DNA of 64,000 nucleotides from Oscillospiraceae bacterium (lineage in GTDB: Bacteria > Bacillota > Clostridia > Oscillospirales > Oscillospiraceae), in the NCBI GenBank assembly GCA_017439425.1, contig JAFSJE010000020.1, positions 27,384-91,383 of the forward strand, written 5' to 3'. The stretch's first letter is position 1. Every line of letters starts with the position of its first letter. The translations under genes and the position numbers were made by a program. Shown piece by piece: positions 7,622 through 17,900 of this stretch. A model generated the notes under the pieces. That model saw nothing but the letters and a program-made list of their open reading frames with translations. It was not told the origin of the DNA and searched no databases.

Positions 7622-8998
7622 ATGCACGAAAATAAGAAAGATAACGAAGGTCTCTCTCTGCGCGCGACCTTTATCGTTATGTTTATCGTAACGATAGCAA
7701 TCGCAGCGGTCCTGCTTGGAATCACATACAGAGCGCTCAAATCCTTCCGCGCGCTTTCCGACGCCACTGCGTCGTATATCGTCCTTGAGGACGCCGCGGA
7801 GGATCTTCTTTCCGCTTCTGATTATCTCACTGAGGAGGCGCAGTGCTTCGCTGTAATGGGCGATATGAAGCATCTTGATAACTATATCAACGAGGCTGAG
7901 ACTGTTCGCAGAAGGGAAAAATCGGTCGAGACGATAGAAAAGATATTGCCCGACTCTCCCGCGCTCAGTGAGATCAAAAACGCGATGAGCGAATCCGTAG
8001 CGCTGATGGAGAAGGAGTACTACGCGATGATGCTGGTGCTCTCAACGCATGAGGATGCGATAATTCCGGACAGCATGAAAAACGTAGAGCTCTCGCCCGA
8101 GGACGCGGTTCTGCCGGCAGAGGAAAAGCTTCTGCTCTCAGCGCGGCTTCTGCACGATGAAGATTATTACAACCACAAGAGCATTATAAGAGACCATCTC
8201 TCCCAGTGCGTTGAGGAGCTGAAAAGCGTTACCTACTCCACGCGGGACAGGATGGAGGAGCGTATGCACATCGACCTTGTCTGGCTTATAGTCATGGTCG
8301 CGCTCCAGACCGTTTTCGTTCTCGTTATGCTATGGCTTATGACAACGCTCGGCATTAACCCGATCATACGCGCGGTCGAGCACATAAAGCAGGATCAGAG
8401 CATTCCGATCGTCGGCGCAAACGAGTTCCGCTACCTCGCAAGCACTTATAACATTATGTACTCAGCCTACAAGCGAAGCATTGAAAATCTCTCGTTCAAG
8501 GCGTCGCACGATGAGCTGACCGGCGCCTACAACCGCGCGGGCTACGACCTTATAAAGACGAGCTTCAATCTCTCGATCACTGCGATACTGCTCTTTGACG
8601 CGGATAAGTTCAAGAATATCAACGATACCTACGGCCACGAGACGGGCGACAGGGTGCTGAAAAAGATCGCCGCGGTGCTGAAGCAGAACTTCCGATCCGA
8701 CGATTACGTTTGCAGGATCGGAGGAGATGAATTCGTAGTCATGATGGTGCATATCGATCAGAACGTTCGTCACCTTATCGAGAACAAAATCTCGCAGATC
8801 AACAGAGATCTTGAAAACTCGTCGGACGGCGTTCCGGCAATCTCACTCAGCGCCGGAGTTTCAATGTGCCACCGCAACAACGATTCACAGGAGATGTTCC
8901 ACGAGGCTGACGTCGCACTGTACCACGTCAAGGATAACGGCAGAAGAGGCGTATGCTTCTACGAGCCGGGAATGAGGCAGCGACAGCTCAAGTCATGA
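7622..8998 (+). CDS. Membrane-bound diguanylate cyclase with extracytoplasmic sensor
   Basis: 458 residues, starting at ATG behind CGGAGG. A first membrane segment (about residues 14-36) and a second (about 218-243) enclose a ~180-residue helical extracytoplasmic sensor with no recognised ligand motif. A short linker leads to a C-terminal GGDEF domain: DADKFKNINDTYGHETGD, then RIGGDEF. Unlike the first cyclase of the window it keeps an RxxD site (RSDD) exactly five residues before GGDEF, so c-di-GMP product inhibition is expected. No EAL domain is present. It is followed by its own terminator and appears monocistronic. Confidence 0.9.
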   Translation: MHENKKDNEGLSLRATFIVMFIVTIAIAAVLLGITYRALKSFRALSDATASYIVLEDAAEDLLSASDYLTEEAQCFAVMGDMKHLDNYINEAETVRRREKSVETIEKILPDSPALSEIKNAMSESVALMEKEYYAMMLVLSTHEDAIIPDSMKNVELSPEDAVLPAEEKLLLSARLLHDEDYYNHKSIIRDHLSQCVEELKSVTYSTRDRMEERMHIDLVWLIVMVALQTVFVLVMLWLMTTLGINPIIRAVEHIKQDQSIPIVGANEFRYLASTYNIMYSAYKRSIENLSFKASHDELTGAYNRAGYDLIKTSFNLSITAILLFDADKFKNINDTYGHETGDRVLKKIAAVLKQNFRSDDYVCRIGGDEFVVMMVHIDQNVRHLIENKISQINRDLENSSDGVPAISLSAGVSMCHRNNDSQEMFHEADVALYHVKDNGRRGVCFYEPGMRQRQLKS

Positions 8999-9004
8999 TT
9001 ATCT

Positions 9005-9037
9005 CTTACCGCAGCTTGCCTGCGGTAAGCTTTTTAT
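9005..9037 (+). terminator. Intrinsic terminator after the membrane cyclase
   Basis: A perfect 10-bp stem CTTACCGCAG / CTGCGGTAAG with a 5-nt loop, followed by CTTTTT. Confidence 0.85.
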
Positions 9038-9068
9038 AGTCCTGCAAATACACTCGTTGAGGTGCGTT

Positions 9069-9656
9069 ATGGAGGTAAACCGGGTAATCGGCGGATTCAG
9101 ATACAGATCTCTCGAAGCGCTGGACGCCGATGCAATCCATGATTTCTACGAGCGGCTGAGTATGCACTGCTCCTTTGCCGACAGCAGGCTTCCGCTGATA
9201 CGCGATTTTGTAAAGCTCGCTTCCACAAGCAAAAAGATGTTTCCGATCATAATTGAGAGCGAGCCGGACGGAGTTCTTATCGGCACCTGCGCCTTTTTCG
9301 ACAGATGGAGAACGAACTCTGTTGAGATCATGGGCTTCTTTGAGCCGATTTTTGAGGGGACGGAGACGCTTCTCTCAGCCTCCGCAAATCTATTTTCGCT
9401 TGCGCGGGAGCTCTTTGGTAAAAGGCGGCTTGAATTAAGGATTACCGCGGACGATAATTTCAAGAGAAGCCTTGCGGAAAGGTGCGGAGCTGTTTTTGTA
9501 AGGCTCTGCGATACCATCGAGGCGGAGTACTCTAAAATTCTCCTTGCCGAGCGAGGCGTCAGAGACGATGAGCTGCAAAACGAGCTTATGATGATAATCC
9601 GTGCGGGCGAGAATAAGGTCGCATTATATCATATGAATTTTGATCAAGGGGAGTGA
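9069..9656 (+). CDS. GNAT-like acetyltransferase
   Basis: 195 residues from the ATG at 9069, which has GAGGTG just upstream. The layout is that of GNAT enzymes: an N-terminal helix region after FRYRSLEALDADAIHDFYERL, a central strand pair around VLIGTCAFF and VEIMGFF, and a C-terminal helix-strand (RRLELRITADDN) as in the RimJ/RimL branch. The acetyl-CoA loop is not the classical Q/RxxGxG/A, so the assignment is moderate. It lies 3 bp before the secreted phosphatase gene and is probably co-transcribed. Confidence 0.55.
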   Translation: MEVNRVIGGFRYRSLEALDADAIHDFYERLSMHCSFADSRLPLIRDFVKLASTSKKMFPIIIESEPDGVLIGTCAFFDRWRTNSVEIMGFFEPIFEGTETLLSASANLFSLARELFGKRRLELRITADDNFKRSLAERCGAVFVRLCDTIEAEYSKILLAERGVRDDELQNELMMIIRAGENKVALYHMNFDQGE

Positions 9657-9659
9657 CGT

Positions 9660-10970
9660 ATGAAAAGGGCTGCTTCAACTTTGCTCACGCTTGCGCTTAT
9701 TTGTGCTCTCTGCGCCACGGCTTTCGCGGCTGTTACCGAGATAACGGGTGAGGCAACGGAGAAAACTATTCTCAAATACGGAAATGTTACGCTCTCGGTT
9801 AAAATTTCCGAATTTTTCGCCGCCGGATATGAGTACGGCGACGTTGTTGCGGTGAGTTTTCTCGATACGAGCCTTGATTTACCGCTGTGCTCGAACTATT
9901 CTGACGTTGACTCCGGTACGGCTGGCGTTTTCGCGCGTTCGGAGGATGAATATCTTGTTCTTGCCATCAATATGGGCGACTTTGCCTCCACCTATGGAAT
10001 TGCGAACAAGACGGCATACCCCGACAAGAGCTTCTCTTGGAGCTACTGCGAGGGCGTTGACGGGCCGGTAAAATTTACGCTTTCTCTCAAGGAAAAGGGC
10101 GGGTATTACGATGATTATCTGCTCCATAAGCTCGTCTACACCGACGCGAGGGAGGACTATCCGGGGCTTACCGACAGCGAATACGCGAATTTCCGCGCCG
10201 TGACCACCTCGGGTATGGGCAAAAATAAGCTATACCGCACCTCATCACCGGTAAATCCCGAGCATAACCGAAATAAATACGCCGATTCCGCGCTGCGTGA
10301 AGCCGGCGTGACGGTAGTTATGAATCTTGCTGACACGCGCGAGAAGGCGGAGTCCTTTGAGGGGTACGATAAGAGCTATTATTCGACGATAAATTACATT
10401 CCGCTCAACACGGGCATGGATTTTACCGCAGGGGACTTCAAAATGAAGCTTGCCGAAGGGCTCAGATTTTTTGCTTCAAATCCCGGCGTGTATGCCGTCC
10501 ACTGCGCCGAGGGAAAGGACAGAGGCGGGTTTGTGACCGCGCTATTAGAGTGCTTTATGGGCGCTTCTGCTGATGAGGTTGTCGAGGACTACATGGTTAC
10601 ATACTATAACTATTACGGCGTAGAAAAGGGCGACGAGCGCTATGAGCGCATCGCGGCCGGCAACATCGTAAAGAGCCTTGAGCGTGCCTTCGGCGTTGAG
10701 GATATCTACTCTGCCGACCTCGCAAGAGAGGCTGAGGAGTACTTTGCGGAGCTTGGGCTCACCGACAGCGAGCTCGATTCGCTCAGAGCTAACCTCTCAG
10801 ATGAGCCGGAAACCGTAACCTATATCGTCCGACCCGGCGACTGTCTTTGGAATCTCTCAAGAAAATACTACGGCTCAGGAGTTTACTTCGGAAAAATTGC
10901 CGAGGCTAACGGCATTTCCTCACCGTATGTGATCGAAATCGGGCAAAGGCTGGTGATCCCCGCAAAATGA
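9660..10970 (+). CDS. Secreted CX5R tyrosine-phosphatase-like protein with C-terminal LysM
   Basis: 436 residues. A signal peptide (MKRAASTLLTLALICALCAT, cleavage near AFA-AVT) sends the protein out of the cell. The central domain holds the cysteine-phosphatase signature HCAEGKDRGG (C282 to R288), in the style of the Y_phosphatase3 family. A LysM module occupies about residues 391-436 (VRPGDCLWNLSRKYY...IGQRLVIP) and should bind peptidoglycan. The first ~130 residues (YGN..., then NYSDVDSG and LAINMGDFA) faintly resemble the C-terminal barrel of SAM hydroxide adenosyltransferases; this is weak. Wall-bound phosphatase activity on an unknown substrate is inferred. The stop overlaps the deformylase start (ATGA). 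Confidence 0.85.
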   Translation: MKRAASTLLTLALICALCATAFAAVTEITGEATEKTILKYGNVTLSVKISEFFAAGYEYGDVVAVSFLDTSLDLPLCSNYSDVDSGTAGVFARSEDEYLVLAINMGDFASTYGIANKTAYPDKSFSWSYCEGVDGPVKFTLSLKEKGGYYDDYLLHKLVYTDAREDYPGLTDSEYANFRAVTTSGMGKNKLYRTSSPVNPEHNRNKYADSALREAGVTVVMNLADTREKAESFEGYDKSYYSTINYIPLNTGMDFTAGDFKMKLAEGLRFFASNPGVYAVHCAEGKDRGGFVTALLECFMGASADEVVEDYMVTYYNYYGVEKGDERYERIAAGNIVKSLERAFGVEDIYSADLAREAEEYFAELGLTDSELDSLRANLSDEPETVTYIVRPGDCLWNLSRKYYGSGVYFGKIAEANGISSPYVIEIGQRLVIPAK

Positions 10971-11377
10971 TCAGAGAAATTGTACACGATCCCGTTTTCC
11001 TCGCTCAAAAGTCGCTTCCCGCGACGCGCGAGGATCTCGATACCGCACTCGACCTCGTCGATACGCTCCGGTATCACAAGGACGGCTGCGTCGGTATGGC
11101 GGCGAATATGATCGGAGTTCTCAGACGCATTATCGCCTTTGAGAACGACGGCGAATACATGGTCATGATGAACCCCGAAATCGTGAAGTTCACCGGTGTT
11201 TACGAGGCGGAGGAGGGCTGTCTTTCGCTCTCCGGTGTACGCAGAACCAAGCGTTTTAAGAGCATCAAAATGTATTATGAAAATCTGCGCTTTGAGCCGC
11301 GCTTCAAGACGTTCACCGGCTGGACTGCCGAGATAATTCAGCACGAAATCGACCACTGCAACGGAATATTGATTTAA
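10967..11377 (+). CDS. def: Peptide deformylase family protein
   Basis: 136 residues, starting inside the preceding stop codon (ATGA). Removes the formyl group from nascent proteins if active. Metal ligands are present: C85 in EEGCLS, and H126 and H130 in QHEIDH with the catalytic E127. The first motif reads GCVGMAANMIG, with Met where most deformylases have the conserved Gln of GLAAPQ. The short length and this change mark it as a divergent clostridial Def2-like form, so it may be a second, specialised copy. A bidirectional terminator follows. Confidence 0.8.
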   Translation: MIREIVHDPVFLAQKSLPATREDLDTALDLVDTLRYHKDGCVGMAANMIGVLRRIIAFENDGEYMVMMNPEIVKFTGVYEAEEGCLSLSGVRRTKRFKSIKMYYENLRFEPRFKTFTGWTAEIIQHEIDHCNGILI

Positions 11378-11378
11378 A

Positions 11379-11408
11379 TAAGGGTCTGGAAAAAAATCCA
11401 GACCCTTA
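11379..11408. terminator. Bidirectional terminator
   Basis: AAGGGTCTGGA pairs perfectly with TCCAGACCCTT around an A-rich loop. It serves the deformylase and the convergent nucleoside phosphorylase. Confidence 0.85.
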
Positions 11409-12155
11409 AATTCTTTCCGCTATTTTCAGCGCAAGGTAAAGCTTTTCGAGCGAGTGATTTGCTTCGTGCAGTCCCTCGGGAGTGTAAACGGGGGAGTCCA
11501 GCACATCTCCGGATGTGAGAAACGCGTATAGTTCGAAATTGTGAAAATCGCACACTGCCTGAACTCCCGCAAGCTCCATATCGACGGCGATACAGCCCTC
11601 GCTTACGCGTTTAGCTCGCTCAGCGCAGGTCTCGCGATAGAATGCGTCGGTCGTCCATACGCCGCCCTCGACATAAGGCGCGCCGAGCTCGTCAAAGAGC
11701 GCCTTTATAGTCTGGGCGTTTTTTATTTTGATGTAATCTGCCGGCGGTGCGTAATGGTAGCTCATGCCCTCGTCGCGATAGGCTTTTGTCGGGACAATGT
11801 ATTTCCCGTTTGTCTTTTCACCGACGAGGGAGCCGCAGGAGCCGAAGATTATAAACCTCGTCGCGCCGGCTGCCCAGTTGAGCTCAATGACGGAGTTTGC
11901 CGCCATTGCAGAGCCGACGAAGACGTTGAATAGCCCATAGGTTCTGCCTCCTCGCTGAAAGGCGTATATCGGAGTGCTTCCGCGAACTGAGCCGATGCTG
12001 CCAACATCGGTGCACTCGAGAGCTTCGACGGCATGAGCCATTATCTCGTGCGAAAACGTGAGAATGCAGGTGTCGAAAAGATGACCCTGCTCGCCGATAA
12101 AGGCGCGGGGGTGCGTTATGGATTCGGTTGAGGTATCGAAGGAGTCGGTTATCAT
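11406..12155 (-). CDS. Nucleoside phosphorylase (PNP/UDP family)
   Basis: 249 residues. Splits nucleosides with phosphate into base and pentose-1-phosphate, in salvage. The family fold is shown by FNVFVGSAMAANSVIELNW, the FIIFGSCGSL strand-loop, and the ribose-binding Glu region AVDMELAGVQAV. It resembles the uridine phosphorylase side of the family, but the base specificity is not visible. It is the last gene of a minus-strand operon; its ATG overlaps the metallophosphoesterase stop by 4 bases. Confidence 0.85.
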   Translation of the reverse strand: MITDSFDTSTESITHPRAFIGEQGHLFDTCILTFSHEIMAHAVEALECTDVGSIGSVRGSTPIYAFQRGGRTYGLFNVFVGSAMAANSVIELNWAAGATRFIIFGSCGSLVGEKTNGKYIVPTKAYRDEGMSYHYAPPADYIKIKNAQTIKALFDELGAPYVEGGVWTTDAFYRETCAERAKRVSEGCIAVDMELAGVQAVCDFHNFELYAFLTSGDVLDSPVYTPEGLHEANHSLEKLYLALKIAERI

Positions 12156-12850
12156 AGGCGCTTTTCCTTATTTGCAAAGAAGTAATCCTCGCCCTCCGGC
12201 TCAATGTGGCGCGTTATCCATTTAAGGCGCTTGTGCTCAGTGGCGGGGTGGGGCTTGTCCGGTATTTCGATGATATAGCGGTTTGAAACGTTTATTACCT
12301 GCGTGTCAGCGATTCGCTCCTTGCGCGGGATCGAAAGATTGTAGGTCATGTGAACGTGGCCGTGCAGCAACAGCGCAGGCGAAAACTCGTCGATTATGCG
12401 GTAGAACGCTTGAAAGCCCATGTGAGGCCGGTCGTCGAGGTCTCCGCATCCGCGCGGAGGTGCGTGGGTGACGAGAATATCGAGCCCCTTTGCGCGGCGT
12501 ATGCCGAAGCCGAGGCGCCATACAAGAGCGCGCATTTTGTGCTCGGTAATCTGAAACTTGCCCTCGCGGTACTTGCGGCAGCCGGGCAGCCCGGCGATAA
12601 TTACGCCGTTATAGCGAACAACTGCGTTGTCAATGCAGTCGCATCCCTCCGGCGCGTCCCATTCGTAGCACTCGTCGTGGTTGCCGTGTACGTATAGAAG
12701 CGGCACATTAGCCATCGTGACGAGAAAGCGCAGGTATTCGGGCTTAAGGTCGCCGCAGGATATTATGAGGTCGATACCTTCAAGGCGCGATTTTGAGAAG
12801 TGATCCCAGAGCGCGGGGTCTTCATCGTCGGAGATGCACAGAATCTTCAC
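12152..12850 (-). CDS. Calcineurin-like metallophosphoesterase
   Basis: 232 residues from a GTG at 12850, one base after the stop of the BMP gene, with GAGGTG in range. Longer in-frame extensions run into the upstream gene and are rejected. Metal-binding motifs in order: CISDDED, SCGDLKPE, VHGNHDE, VTHAPPRG and LHGHVHM. This is the full set for a two-metal phosphoesterase with a cytoplasmic location. The substrate is unknown. Its neighbours (nucleoside phosphorylase, BMP protein) would fit nucleotide or nucleoside turnover, but that is inference. Confidence 0.85.
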   Translation of the reverse strand: MKILCISDDEDPALWDHFSKSRLEGIDLIISCGDLKPEYLRFLVTMANVPLLYVHGNHDECYEWDAPEGCDCIDNAVVRYNGVIIAGLPGCRKYREGKFQITEHKMRALVWRLGFGIRRAKGLDILVTHAPPRGCGDLDDRPHMGFQAFYRIIDEFSPALLLHGHVHMTYNLSIPRKERIADTQVINVSNRYIIEIPDKPHPATEHKRLKWITRHIEPEGEDYFFANKEKRL

Positions 12851-12851
12851 T

Positions 12852-14768
12852 CTACTGCACCTCGATTTCCTGCGGAGCCTCCTCCTTGCGCACACCGATG
12901 AGGCGCACAAGGCTCTGAGCCGATGGAGTGAGCTCGTCAAATGCCGGAATCCCACCCTCGACGGAGGAGACGAGCTTATCCATGTGCATCAGCTCGTCCA
13001 TAGTGAAAAGCTTAGAGCCGTCGGAGATAACCGAACCGTCCTGACCGATAATTCTGCGGCGGAACATATCGAGCGCTTTTCCGGCAATACTGCGCTTCAT
13101 ATATTCAGCGAGGTACCTGACGCCCTCGGGAAGCGTGCTTCCAAGCGTAACGTCTATAACGCCGGCGTCCATTCCGAGAAGGAAGTTTACCGCGTCCTTC
13201 GAGCCCTTGACGGAGTCGATGGAGCCGGTCAGGATCGCGCGCACTGCCTGCTCATAGAAGGTGCCCCAAAGCCAGCAGGGCGAGGCGAGAGTTGAATGGC
13301 GGCCCTCGTTATAGAGAAACGTGCCGTAATGGCCGTAATTCATATAATCGTTATCAAGGCTCGGAACATCGTGACCTGAGATGACGGAAATGCCCTCGTT
13401 CAGAAGTCCCTCAATCTGTCTGCCGCCCCTGCCGGCCCAGCGGAGAATTATCTTCGCGTTGGGGTTCGTCATCTCAGCGCCGAGGGCGAAGGCGTTTATC
13501 ATCGCCGGCTCTCCGGCTGTCGGGGCAAAGGCAACGTAGCCTATTCTGCCGTCCTTGCTCATCGCGCCGGCAATCGCTCCTGTTATGAACTTGCCCTCAT
13601 AGCCGCGGAAGTAGTAGCCGCGCACAGAGGCGTATGGCACGTCGGGCGAGCAGGCGAAGAATTTTATCTTGGGATATTTTACAGCTACCTTCAATGTCGC
13701 GCGCAGAAGATTTGAGCTTGTGACAAAAACCGCGTCGGCTCCGTCGCTGACCGCCTTTTCCATAAGCCGCTCACCATCTTCCGAGGTGTCGGCGTTAAAG
13801 TAGGAGAGTGCGGTAACGCGCGAGCCGAACAGCTCCTCGATGTATTTTCTGCCGTTGTCATGCGACTCGGTCCAGCGTGAGGTCACGGGGTCACGCTGAT
13901 GGATGAACGCTACGGTGACGTGCGACATATCGGGGCTGATTATGCTCCTGATGAGGTGCTTTTTCGCCTCAGGAGGTACAGAATCGAGGCTTTTCGTCTC
14001 CGCCTCCATATCGCTTGTGAGGGCGTCCACGCTCTTTTTCAGCTCTCCGAGAGACAGCTCCGTGAGCTCCTTGAAGGAATGCGCCTGGAGCCAGGTGAGG
14101 AGAGCGTCCTCAGTTCTCGACTTTCCGTTGTACGCCTCGTCAAACTTCGAGAATGCCGAAACGAAGCTGCGCCTGAATTCCTCAGTCCACTTCTCGCCGG
14201 TTTTTTTGCCGAGGCAGGCGAGGAGCTTCGCATACTGCCCGGGCTTTTCAAACTTGACTAAATAGAGCTCAGATACCTCGTAAAACTCGAGAAATTCGCG
14301 GTATGCCTTTATTCTGGGCTCGTCGGAGTCCGGAGGAAGCACGCGGCGGATCTTTGCAGAGACGTTCGGCGCGCCGAAGTGACGCAGAACACTGACGCGC
14401 TTGTTGCCCTCCTGGACGTACAGATCTCCGAGGTACTCAACGCAGCTTATGCTGTCGCGTATGCCCTCCTCGAGATGTGAGGCGGCGAGGCTGATCCACT
14501 TTGAGGCAAACTCCGTATCGTCGTCGAGAATGGGATAGAAGCTTGCAGAAAATGCGTTGGTGCGCGCGCCGGTCACTGTTCCGACAACGCGGTCGATCGG
14601 GATATTGGCTGTGCCGATGTATATAGCGCCTGCAAGAGTCAGCTCGTCGAGCGTATCCTCTAAAACGACGGGGTATGGATTCTGATTTTTTGCTATTTTT
14701 TCGCGGTATTCCGCGCGCCCCTTTTTGAGCGCGGAGGCGTATTCATTGCGGGCTTCCGTTATGTCCAT
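12852..14768 (-). CDS. Cytoplasmic BMP-family solute-binding domain with ParB-like N-terminal domain
   Basis: 638 residues with no signal peptide or lipobox. The first ~250 residues include a ParB/sulfiredoxin-like stretch (YLGDLYVQEGNKRVSVLRHF...), where a short helix follows a nucleotide-binding-like turn. The C-terminal ~350 residues (from about 280, HVTVAFIHQRDPVTSRW) form a BMP/Med domain, the family of purine-nucleoside-binding lipoproteins of ABC importers, with the FITGAIAGAMSKDGRIGYV signature. BMP proteins normally sit outside the membrane; this one appears to be an internal sensor. It heads an operon with the phosphoesterase and nucleoside phosphorylase, which supports a nucleoside link. 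The ParB-like call is moderate. Confidence 0.75.
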   Translation of the reverse strand: MDITEARNEYASALKKGRAEYREKIAKNQNPYPVVLEDTLDELTLAGAIYIGTANIPIDRVVGTVTGARTNAFSASFYPILDDDTEFASKWISLAASHLEEGIRDSISCVEYLGDLYVQEGNKRVSVLRHFGAPNVSAKIRRVLPPDSDEPRIKAYREFLEFYEVSELYLVKFEKPGQYAKLLACLGKKTGEKWTEEFRRSFVSAFSKFDEAYNGKSRTEDALLTWLQAHSFKELTELSLGELKKSVDALTSDMEAETKSLDSVPPEAKKHLIRSIISPDMSHVTVAFIHQRDPVTSRWTESHDNGRKYIEELFGSRVTALSYFNADTSEDGERLMEKAVSDGADAVFVTSSNLLRATLKVAVKYPKIKFFACSPDVPYASVRGYYFRGYEGKFITGAIAGAMSKDGRIGYVAFAPTAGEPAMINAFALGAEMTNPNAKIILRWAGRGGRQIEGLLNEGISVISGHDVPSLDNDYMNYGHYGTFLYNEGRHSTLASPCWLWGTFYEQAVRAILTGSIDSVKGSKDAVNFLLGMDAGVIDVTLGSTLPEGVRYLAEYMKRSIAGKALDMFRRRIIGQDGSVISDGSKLFTMDELMHMDKLVSSVEGGIPAFDELTPSAQSLVRLIGVRKEEAPQEIEVQ

Positions 14769-14806
14769 TATAGTTCATTCCTTACTAAGTTCTTTGACGG
14801 AATATT

Positions 14807-14837
14807 ATCATATTCTACAAGCAGTTACAACAGTCAA
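14807..14837 (-). promoter_or_regulatory. Possible promoter of the BMP operon
   Basis: Minus strand TTGACT (14837-14832) and TATGAT (14812-14807) with a 19-bp spacer, slightly long. An alternative pair, TTGTAA-17-TATTAT-like, overlaps it. Confidence 0.35.
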
Positions 14838-14883
14838 GAGGACGTTATTTTGTTAATTTTCTGTTATATATTCGGCGGGATGA

Positions 14884-14911
14884 TTGAAAAACCCCGGTTT
14901 AATGGTAAAAT
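14884..14911 (+). promoter_or_regulatory. Possible promoter of the MacB-like transporter
   Basis: TTGAAA (14884-14889), a 16-bp spacer and TAAAAT (14906-14911), 18 bp before the ATG. The ribosome binding site is weak (GCGGTGAT). Confidence 0.4.
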
Positions 14912-14929
14912 ATAAGCGGTGATATTTGA

Positions 14930-17900
14930 ATGCTGCGAATCAGTAAAATCAGCAAAGTGTATAAGACGGGCGCGCTGACTCAGCGGGCCCTTGACGGTGT
15001 TTCGCTCTCACTGCGCGACAGCGAGTTTGTGGCTATCCTCGGCCCCTCCGGCTCCGGTAAGACCACGCTTCTCAATATAATCGGCGGACTTGATCGCTAC
15101 GATTCCGGAGACCTTATCATAAACGGCGTTTCAACAAAGAAATACACCGACCGCGACTGGGACTCCTACCGCAACCACACAGTCGGCTTTGTTTTTCAGA
15201 GCTATAACCTCATCCCGCACCAGACTATCCTCGAGAATGTAGAGCTTGCACTGACCATCGGCGGCACAACGAGCAAGGATAAAACCGCCCGCGCGAAGGC
15301 GGCGCTCGAGCGAGTCGGGCTCGGCGACCACATTCATAAAAAGCCGAATCAGCTCTCCGGCGGTCAGATGCAGCGCGTCGCTATCGCGCGTGCGCTTGTG
15401 AATGACCCGGATATCCTGCTTGCCGACGAGCCGACGGGAGCTCTCGACAGCGATACCTCGGTACAGGTAATGGAGCTGCTTAAAGAGGTCGCGAAGGACA
15501 GACTTGTCGTTATGGTAACGCACAACCCCGAGCTTGCGGAGCAGTACGCGACGAGAATCGTAACTCTTCGCGACGGAGTTATCAGAAACGACACAGACCC
15601 GTTTGACGACAAGACCGACGAGTCGCAGGCTGTGCATAAAAACCTCGGCAAGGCTTCGATGAGCTTTCTCACCGCGCTCAGACTGAGCTTCAACAATCTG
15701 CGCACGAAGCTTGCCCGAACTATTCTCGTCTCCTTCGCCGGCTCGATCGGAATAATCGGAATCGCGATGATACTCTCGATGTCAAACGGCGTCGATATGT
15801 ATATTCAGAGCATAGAGGAGGAGACTCTGCAAAGCTACCCGATACAGATCACGAACACGAGCTTCGATCTCTCCGGCATGGTAGCGTCGAGGACTGACGC
15901 GGGCGACGACGAGCAGGAAAAGCCCAAAACAGAGAAGGCTGTCCGTGAGCGCCACACGATTACAACTATGCTCTCGGGAGTTACAACAAACGATCTCGAG
16001 AGCCTCAAAGCTTTCTTTGAGAGCGATGGCAGGGACATAAATGCGTATGTCCGCGCGATTGAGTATAATTACGGCGTTACGCCTCAGATTTACACCCTCC
16101 GCGACGGAAAGGTGCGGCAGGTCAATCCGGATAAGAGCTTCTCCGCGCTCGGCTTCTCCACAGGAGGCTACGGCTCGAGCCTTATGAGCTCGCTCACGAG
16201 CACGGATACCTTCCATCTTATGCCGGAAGACGATTCGCTCTACAAGACCTCCTATGACGTAAAGGCGGGCAGGTGGCCGGAGAGATACAATGAGTGCGTT
16301 CTCGTTCTGTCCGGCACCTCGAGAGTTACGGATATGGCGCTCTACACCATGGGACTTAAAAACCCGGCGAGGCTCGATGAAATGCTGCGCCTTGCCGTTG
16401 AGGGCGGCACACCTGAGACTGATATCGGAGAGCTGCAGTTTGACTATGATGACTTTCTCGGCATTTCCTTCAAGCTGATCGCCGCATCTGACCGATTCTC
16501 CTACGATGAGGAGTACGGCGTATGGACTGATAGATCGGACGACGAGACCTTTATGCGCTCTCTTCTTGAGGGGGCAGAGGATATCTCCATCGTCGGCGTA
16601 GTGGTTCCGCGCGAGGACGCTACAAATCTTGCGCTCTCCAGCGGAATCGGATATCCCGCGAGCCTTGTGTATCACATCATCGATCTTGCTGATTCCAGCG
16701 AGATAGTAAAGTATCAGCATGAAAATCCTGAGATGGATATTTTTACAGGCAAACGGTTTGACGATTACTCCTCTGTCGCCGACTTCGATATGGGCTCGCT
16801 CTTCTCAATCGACGAGCAGGCGCTGGCTGACGCCTTTAGCTTCGATCCGGATCAGTTTGAGATAGACCCCGCGGACTTCGATATGAGCGATTTGGAGCTT
16901 GATCCGGGCGATTTTGACTTCGATATGCCGAGCGTTTCGGGAGACGATCTGTCGTCTCTTCTGGGCTCTGTTAAGCTCGACCTGAGCGCCGAGAAGCTCA
17001 GCGGCATTTTTGAGGAGCTCATAAAAAGCTACTCAGACAGTGCGGGAGAGGATGGAGTTACCGAGCTCAGCGAGCTGCCGACGGCAATTCGCGCCTATCT
17101 CGGCACCGAGGAGGCGAGGGGAATAATCTCCGCCGACTCGCAGGCGGCAATCGCAAACGCGCAGGAAAACCTCATTACGATCGACGATCTCAGAGAAAGC
17201 CTTGAACGCATTATGGCTGGGCTTGAAGATTATCTCGCGGAAAACCCTATAGACAGCGGAGAGCGGCTCCGCACCGTAGCGGAATACCTCGCGCAGGAGG
17301 AGATTTCGGAGCTTATCCGCGCAGAGGCTGACCGTCTCAGCGAAAAGGCGGCGAGTGCGCTTGACCTCAACGGACTTGCGACGGAACTCACTACGCACCT
17401 TGTCGAGGGCTATGAAGCCTACGCGACGGAAAACGATGATGCACCCACAATAGCCGATGTGACCAGCGACCTCAGATCCTACCTTGAGGGCGAGGAGGCG
17501 CAGAGAATCATAACCGAGGGCGTTGCCGGAATTATCGACACCTCGGGCGTTGAAGCTGAGATCAACAAGCTCGTCGGCAAGTTCTCCGGTTCAGTAACAA
17601 GTCAGATTTCCGCGCTTATGACAAGACTTGTCAGCATGATAACGGAGAAATTTTCCGATATTATCGGCGATATGTTCGCGGATTTCAGTATCGACCCCGA
17701 GGCGATATCCTCGGCGTTCAGCACGAATTTCTCCGGCGAGGAGCTCAAGAGCCTAATGACGAGCATGATGAGCACCGAGCGCTCGAGCCTTGAATCCAAC
17801 CTGCGCAAGCTCGGCTACGCAGATCTCAATAAGCCCTCGTCTATAACGATATATCCTAATGATTTTGACGGGAAAAGCGCCGTAAAGAGCATCCTGACGG

